Assembly: GCA_003008705.1 (NCBI GenBank)
Contig: PDUO01000021.1
Span: 684,766 to 748,765, forward strand
Reading direction: 5' to 3'
Origin: Pezicula radicicola
Lineage: Eukaryota; Ascomycota; Leotiomycetes; Helotiales; Dermateaceae
DNA length: 64,000 bases
Under the pieces are notes generated by a model. That model saw only the letters and a program-made list of their open reading frames with translations, did no database searches and was not told the origin of the DNA. Every line of letters begins with the position of its first letter. Positions within the stretch are counted from its first letter, which is position 1. Made by a program: the position numbers and the translations under genes. Positions 59,102 through 64,000 of the stretch are shown piece after piece.

Positions 59102-60935
59102 TTAGCGGATAGTCATTGACTTGACCTGGTCGGCCTTTCCTGAAGCACCCGATGCAGCAGCAGAAGAACTTGCACCGGCCTTCTTCTCAAAGATCTTCCA
59201 GAATTTCAAGCTCTCATCAGCAGCTATTGATTGTTAGCGATTGTTCCTGTCAGTTCAGATAGTTAAACTTACCGGCAGTGGCCAGCATTTGTCCGTCTGG
59301 GCTGAGACAGCTGTGAAGGACGCGGGTCTCGTGTGCTGGAATCTCAACATTGCGGACTAGAGTCGGGTAGCTCCAGATGCTGAGAGAATTGTCTGGGAAT
59401 CCGCTGGTGCTGACGATCTCGCGGTAGTGAGGGCTCCATCGGAGAGAAGTGACTTGGGATCCAGTGTCAATGCTGTTAACACGGGCACCAGTGGTGGTGT
59501 TCCAGAAGTGGATGTGACGATCGTATGATCCACCACCGGTAGCGAGAAGGTTGGGTTGCCATGGGCACCAGCTGAGGGCTTTTACGGCAGCCTTATGGTT
59601 GGTCTTGGTGAACTTTGGGACGGCAAGGGAGCGAGCATCCCAGATGGAGACGAGGTTGTCGTTACCACCAGTGGCAAGTTGGGCACCATCAGCGCGCCAT
59701 TCAAGACCACAAACCTCAGAGGTGTGGGAAACGAGCTCGGCAGTCTTGTGTTGAGCGATGCGGACATCATGGTTGAAGACAAGACCACTTCGTGCACCAG
59801 TGGATAAAGTGTGCTTGTTCCATCCCATAACGCCAACACGGGTCTCGTGACCGTGCATGCTTCGGAGCTTGGTTCCTTCCTCAACGTCCCAGATCTGAAC
59901 CTCGCCCGTGCCCAGTCCAACAGAGACGTATGCTCCGTCACCTGACCACTTCACGCTGCTGACGTAGGTGTCTGGGCTAGTCTCCAAGAGAGAGCTGACA
60001 GTTCCAGACTCGGCAGACCAGACATAGACATTGCGCTCGAGGCCGATGGCGACTTGGTTGCCAGAGCTCCAGTCGAGAAGGTTGAGGTAGTAGTCGTCAA
60101 CAAGGCCAGGAGCATCCAATACACGCTCAGGTGCGGTGGCAACACGACGTCTGAACTGGGCAGAAGCAGCGTTGGCGTTCTTGAGAGGGCGGTTGTATTG
60201 AGAGCGTAGGTCAACTGGCTTTGATGACTCGGGGGGCGCAGGCTTGAATGCAAGGATGCGCTGGTTGAGAGAAACACCACATGCGGATGCAAGGGAGTCT
60301 TGGTATGCAACGGTGTTTGGGGAAGGACGGGAATATGAGGCTGGCTCATCGTCGTCGTTAATGTTTAATCCTTCAAGGGCAGCGAGGGCATCATCAGCAG
60401 CTGAGGCGAGGACTGAAGAGTTCTCTCCACTGCTGGTCTTTGGGCGCTTGTCACCGACGTCAAGCTTTCCGGAGCCAACCGCGGCAATTGCCGAGCTTGC
60501 AGTTCGGTTTGGGATGAACCGATCGGCTGCGTAGGATATAGTAGTCTTGGTAGACTTTTGTTTAAGAGGTCCCTTTCTGGTTTTGCTGGATGAAGGTGTC
60601 TTGCCGCCAGTGCCAGTAAGAGTAAAGTCAGATACACCGAGCTCGAGAGCACGTCGTGGGGTCTGTACGCCGCGGGCAATGTTGGACTTCGGTGAATCGC
60701 GATGTGTTCTCGAGGATGACTTTGTAAAGAGGGTTCCACCGTATGTTGACTTCTGAATGTTCTCGTTGTCCAACGTCTTTCTCTCAGGTGTGAATGGTGA
60801 TGAGTTATTGTTGTTGAAAGCGATGGATGTTTGGCGGGAACGAGGAGAAGGAGTCAAGGGCATGCGTCCGCCAGCGGTACGTGTGGAGAAGAGCCCAGTA
60901 TGGGACTTTATGGGAGTCGATACTGAAGTTGCCAT
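59102..60935 (-). CDS. cdc20: APC/C activator Cdc20 (Slp1), WD40 protein
   Basis: Two exons on the minus strand (60935-59273, 59223-59102) give 594 residues. The N-terminal third is disordered and rich in SP/TP sites. It contains the C-box DRFIPNR (138-144), needed for APC/C binding. A conserved segment QRILAFKPAPP precedes the propeller. Seven WD40 blades run from about residue 275 (VDDYYLNLLDWSSGNQVAIG) to the end, with typical blade ends such as VSIWDAR and IHFWNTTTG. The protein ends in MTIR, the IR tail that docks on the APC/C. It selects mitotic substrates such as securin and cyclin B and is the target of the spindle checkpoint (family knowledge). C-box and IR tail are both intact. A Cdh1 homologue is less likely because of the VDDYYLNLLDW start of the propeller and the N-terminal layout. 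Confidence 0.93.
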
Positions 60936-62065
60936 GATGTAGTATCGGTGTGGGGTGTAAGATCTCGGTCGAAAGACAAGCTAATGTATCGATCGATGAT
61001 AAAGAGGTTCGGGATATCGAACGAGCTCCAAGAGACTCAACCTAATGGTTCCTGGTAGTTGTTTGGGTTAGTATATTCGTTATTGTGCTCGATATGCGAA
61101 AGTTCCTTCGAAGAAAGACCTAAGTCGGAGGCGATCGATGGCTGTACAAGTACGGGGCGAAAGATCTAGTGGACTTGAGATGTATCTTGTTTGAAGGTGC
61201 GGTAGGGGATATGCGAAAGGGGCGGAGATAGAGAGAAGTTGAGGGATGTGCGGGTTTGGAGAATTGCAATGTCAATGTGCGTGAGGAAGGAAGAGAGAGA
61301 GGAAGAAAGGAAGTTGAAGATGACTTCTTATGAGAAGTTCACGTCTCGGTTGTTGACAGCAGGGGCCACATGGTTGACGCAGCAACTGCCTCCTTGGCTT
61401 GCTTCCACTCGAGATCGTCCGAGAGGCTCCACGCAAAGAAAGGCGAGACTCGGCTTAAGATCACCACCATAATTTCGGGGGATATTTGGATATTTCATCT
61501 TTAAATAGCTTCATTAAGTATATACCGTAGTAATATTATACGACCTGCTTGCCCTGAGTGATGAGGATTGCTTCATGGCTTAGGTACAGAGTATTGCATT
61601 CAGGGCTAGCATTCCTGTCATGCATTATTGGCTTGGTACGAACTTACCTAGTTATTGCATACCGCCTTCTTTTCGGCCCAGCAAAATAATGCTACAGGCA
61701 CTTGTTCAGTGCATGTTAGCGAAGCCCTGCCAAAGCGGTGTGCAATAACTTAGCCCTGGCACCGTGCTACTCTTAATGCGGTCATTTACCGCCCCCTTTC
61801 AACCTTACGAGTTAGGCAGATATTGCCACCTAAAAGCCTTCTCGGATCAATTATTGGAACGTAAACGCCGTTTTCATCCCTGACCCACCAGAAAGATCCC
61901 TTTGATTTTGGGACCACCTCCCTCCCGTTTGACAATTGTGCAAACACACCACCATCTTCTCTGTGACGATCTTGCCCATCTCTGTTCACGAGGCCTCCTG
62001 GGCCTGTCTTACAGATCTCCAACAATTGCACACGTACTATGATACGATAGAGTCCTCGAAAAATC
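60936..62065. promoter_or_regulatory. divergent promoter of cdc20 and kelch-BTB gene
   Basis: 1130 bases between the two start codons. The cdc20 side is G/A-rich on the plus strand (C/T-rich on the coding strand). No gene seen. Confidence 0.45.
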
Positions 62066-64000
62066 ATGGCGCCAACCACCCCAGCCGCAGCTGGCAATAA
62101 TCCACATCACCAGCATGCCTCCATCTTTGGCAATGGTGCTCTATCCCACGCTGCCAACCGTCTCTCTGACAGTACTGCCCTTACTCCCAGTTCTGCGACC
62201 TCCTCCAACAATACATTTCTCATGCCCAATTCGCCTGTCAAGGGCCGCCCGAGTATGGATGGCTATCGTCCCAAGGTAACCAGAACTCTGGGTCAACGTC
62301 CAGCCTGCCTTGTCAATGCCTCTGTCACATTCTGTGGGAATAACCAGATATATGCATTTGGCGGATTTGATCAGTATACGGATGAAGTGTACAACCACGT
62401 CCTCAAACTAGACCTAGTGAGCCATCAGTGGAGTCTTGTTGACAACTATGGTGACATTCCAGGCGTGCGGATGGGTATTTCTTTTCTGCCACATTGATTT
62501 CCTTGCATAGCTAATTACTTGTGTAGGACATACCGCCACCCTTTACCAAGGCGACAAGCTCCTTATTTTCGGCGGTGAGAACGAACATCGTACATACCTC
62601 TCTGACCTGATCATATTTGACCTGAAGACGGCACATTGGACACAGCCTGCAGTTACAGGACCCATACCGAAAGGACGAGCAAGACATGCTGCTGTACTAC
62701 ACGACGATAAGCTGTTTATAGTCGGAGGAATAACTGGCCATAACAACTATGTCCTTGATGACATTTGCTATCTTGATCTAAAGACCTTCACTTGGTCCAG
62801 AGCATGGCGTTTTGTTGGAAGATTTGACCATTCGGCATATTTGTGGTACGTTAATTGTGCATGGCAAGATACAAAAAAACTGACAAATCCTAGGGGTGAT
62901 CGAATTTATGTATTTGGGGGACTTAGTGAGGATATGGACAAGATCGGAGACATTTGGTGGCTGGATGTCAAGGGGACTCCGGCTTTTGATTCGCCCCCTG
63001 GCTTCGGATCCCTCGATCGACAAGCCACATCAAGCCGCTCGGCTGGCTCTCCCAGATCTTATGCCATGGCGCCTCCACCAGCTGTTGGAAGCTCTGGTTA
63101 TGCTGCAAACTCGAGTAGTGCTCAAGTTAATCCTCCATCGTTTCAATTGACGAATTCAACTCCCATTGCTCCCGGCTCAATATCATCCTTGAAGTTTGTC
63201 TCTGGACCGAATGTTCCTTCTCAAGGTTCCGGTATGCATTTCCATGTGTACACATCTGGTACTCTACTCGACTTTGTTACACCCGCTGCAACCATTACAC
63301 CCCATGACTGCTCATTGTCCTCATTGGAGTTGGATACTTTACGTTGGCAAAAACTTGCAGAGGGTCGAGATATCTTCAAGCCCGGTTTCAGATGGCATTA
63401 CTGCACAATGAACGAAGATGGTACAAAGGCTTGGCTTCTTGGATGCCCCACAGACCCAACTACGACAGACTTGGGGCCAGGAGGGTTTGAGGAATATCTC
63501 AGGTACGTAGGAAACTCATGTTCATAATTTGAATTGTGACAATGCTAACATTTTCGATTAGCGACATCATGGAGATTGACCTACGACGATATGGTTTGCT
63601 TGGGAATACGCTCACTCCAGAGCCCCGTGCTGATCTTTCCCGTTTACCTTCTTTTCATGACCGTGCAGTCGTTCAGACTTCAAAGGGCCTGGGAGCTGAT
63701 CTGGCCAAACTTTTCAACCAACCTCCGGAAAGCGGCAGTGGCACTGATTTCACAGTCACTGCACTCCGAGATGGAGAGTGGGATGAGGATGAAATTATGA
63801 GTTCTAGTTTGATGCGTTCTGACAACCAACCTGAACAGAACTGGCTCTCCCCCGACGCTTCCACCTCGCCACCTATTTACGTCCACAAACTCATTCTCCA
63901 AGCTCGATGGCCACACTTTGCTCGTCTGTATAACGCTCAAATGGCAGAATTCCACACAAAGAAAATGCACATTCCTGAGCCATATACAGTCGTCAAAGCT
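62066..64000 (+). CDS. kelch repeat and BTB domain protein (LZTR1/Ral2-like), 3' partial
   Basis: Exons 62066-62474, 62527-62845, 62894-63502 and 63562 to beyond the window end encode at least 592 residues. The N-terminus is polar and low-complexity. Four to five kelch blades follow: QIYAFGGFDQYTDEVYNHV, KLLIFGGENEHRTYLSDLI, KLFIVGGITGHNNYVLDDI and RIYVFGGLSEDMDKIGDIWW. An interrupted segment rich in Ser/Pro comes next, with a fifth partial blade near TLRWQKLAEG. The final exon enters a BTB-type start (PPIYVHKLILQARWPHFARL) at the window edge. The kelch-then-BTB order resembles animal LZTR1 and yeast Ral2-type regulators of Ras signalling or polarity; this is a family resemblance, not proof of function. 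The 3' end lies outside the window. Confidence 0.85.

Noticed and set aside
1..64000. Biosynthetic gene cluster, CRISPR array or prokaryotic-type operon
   Set aside because: No synthase, terpene or peptide backbone gene is present, no regularly spaced repeats occur, and genes are independent eukaryotic units.

Overview
This window is nuclear DNA of a filamentous ascomycete, most likely a leotiomycete close to Botrytis, Sclerotinia or Monilinia. Three things point there. Genes carry several 45-70 nt GT-AG introns with CTNAY branch sites. The set of conserved proteins (Rsc4, Cks1, Ero1, Cft1, TFIIA large subunit, Cdc20, LMBD1-type transporter, DUF7918, RBR E3 ligases) is that of Pezizomycotina. 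Gene-poor AT-rich blocks hold repeats mutated in the manner of RIP. The genus call is inference from protein character, not a search. Twenty protein-coding loci can be supported; most exon structures below were rebuilt by hand, and reading phase closes exactly at every junction.

Layout. 0-11 kb: an unusual protein kinase, then a divergent rsc4/cks1 pair and ero1. 10.7-21 kb: an AT-rich repeat island holding a probable MITE (14937-15222), an 85-bp tandem duplication, a decayed Tc1/mariner-type transposon with TA duplication (17238-18590) and one small intact single-pass membrane protein gene. 21-24.3 kb: a secreted cutinase and a small conserved protein. 24.9-32.2 kb: an LMBD1-like transporter and cft1, divergent, with a palindromic repeat in their shared promoter. 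33.2-35.9 kb: a ten-exon Zn2Cys6 regulator. 37.4-41.4 kb: two convergent paralogous RBR ubiquitin ligases. 42.4-54.7 kb: an MFS transporter gene broken by one in-frame stop, a glycerate kinase, a DUF7918 protein and an intact MFS transporter. 56-64 kb: toa1, cdc20 and the start of a kelch-BTB gene that runs off the window.

There is no sign of a biosynthetic cluster or defence island; genes are mostly housekeeping and independently transcribed. Cks1 and Cdc20 both act in Cdk/APC control, and Rsc4, Toa1 and Cft1 act in transcription and mRNA 3' ends, but this spacing looks incidental. The most interesting items are the kinase with a ~110-residue insert between catalytic loop and DFG, the tail-to-tail RBR pair in which one copy has a changed catalytic neighbour residue, the MFS gene with a single stop, and several unannotated inverted-repeat elements.
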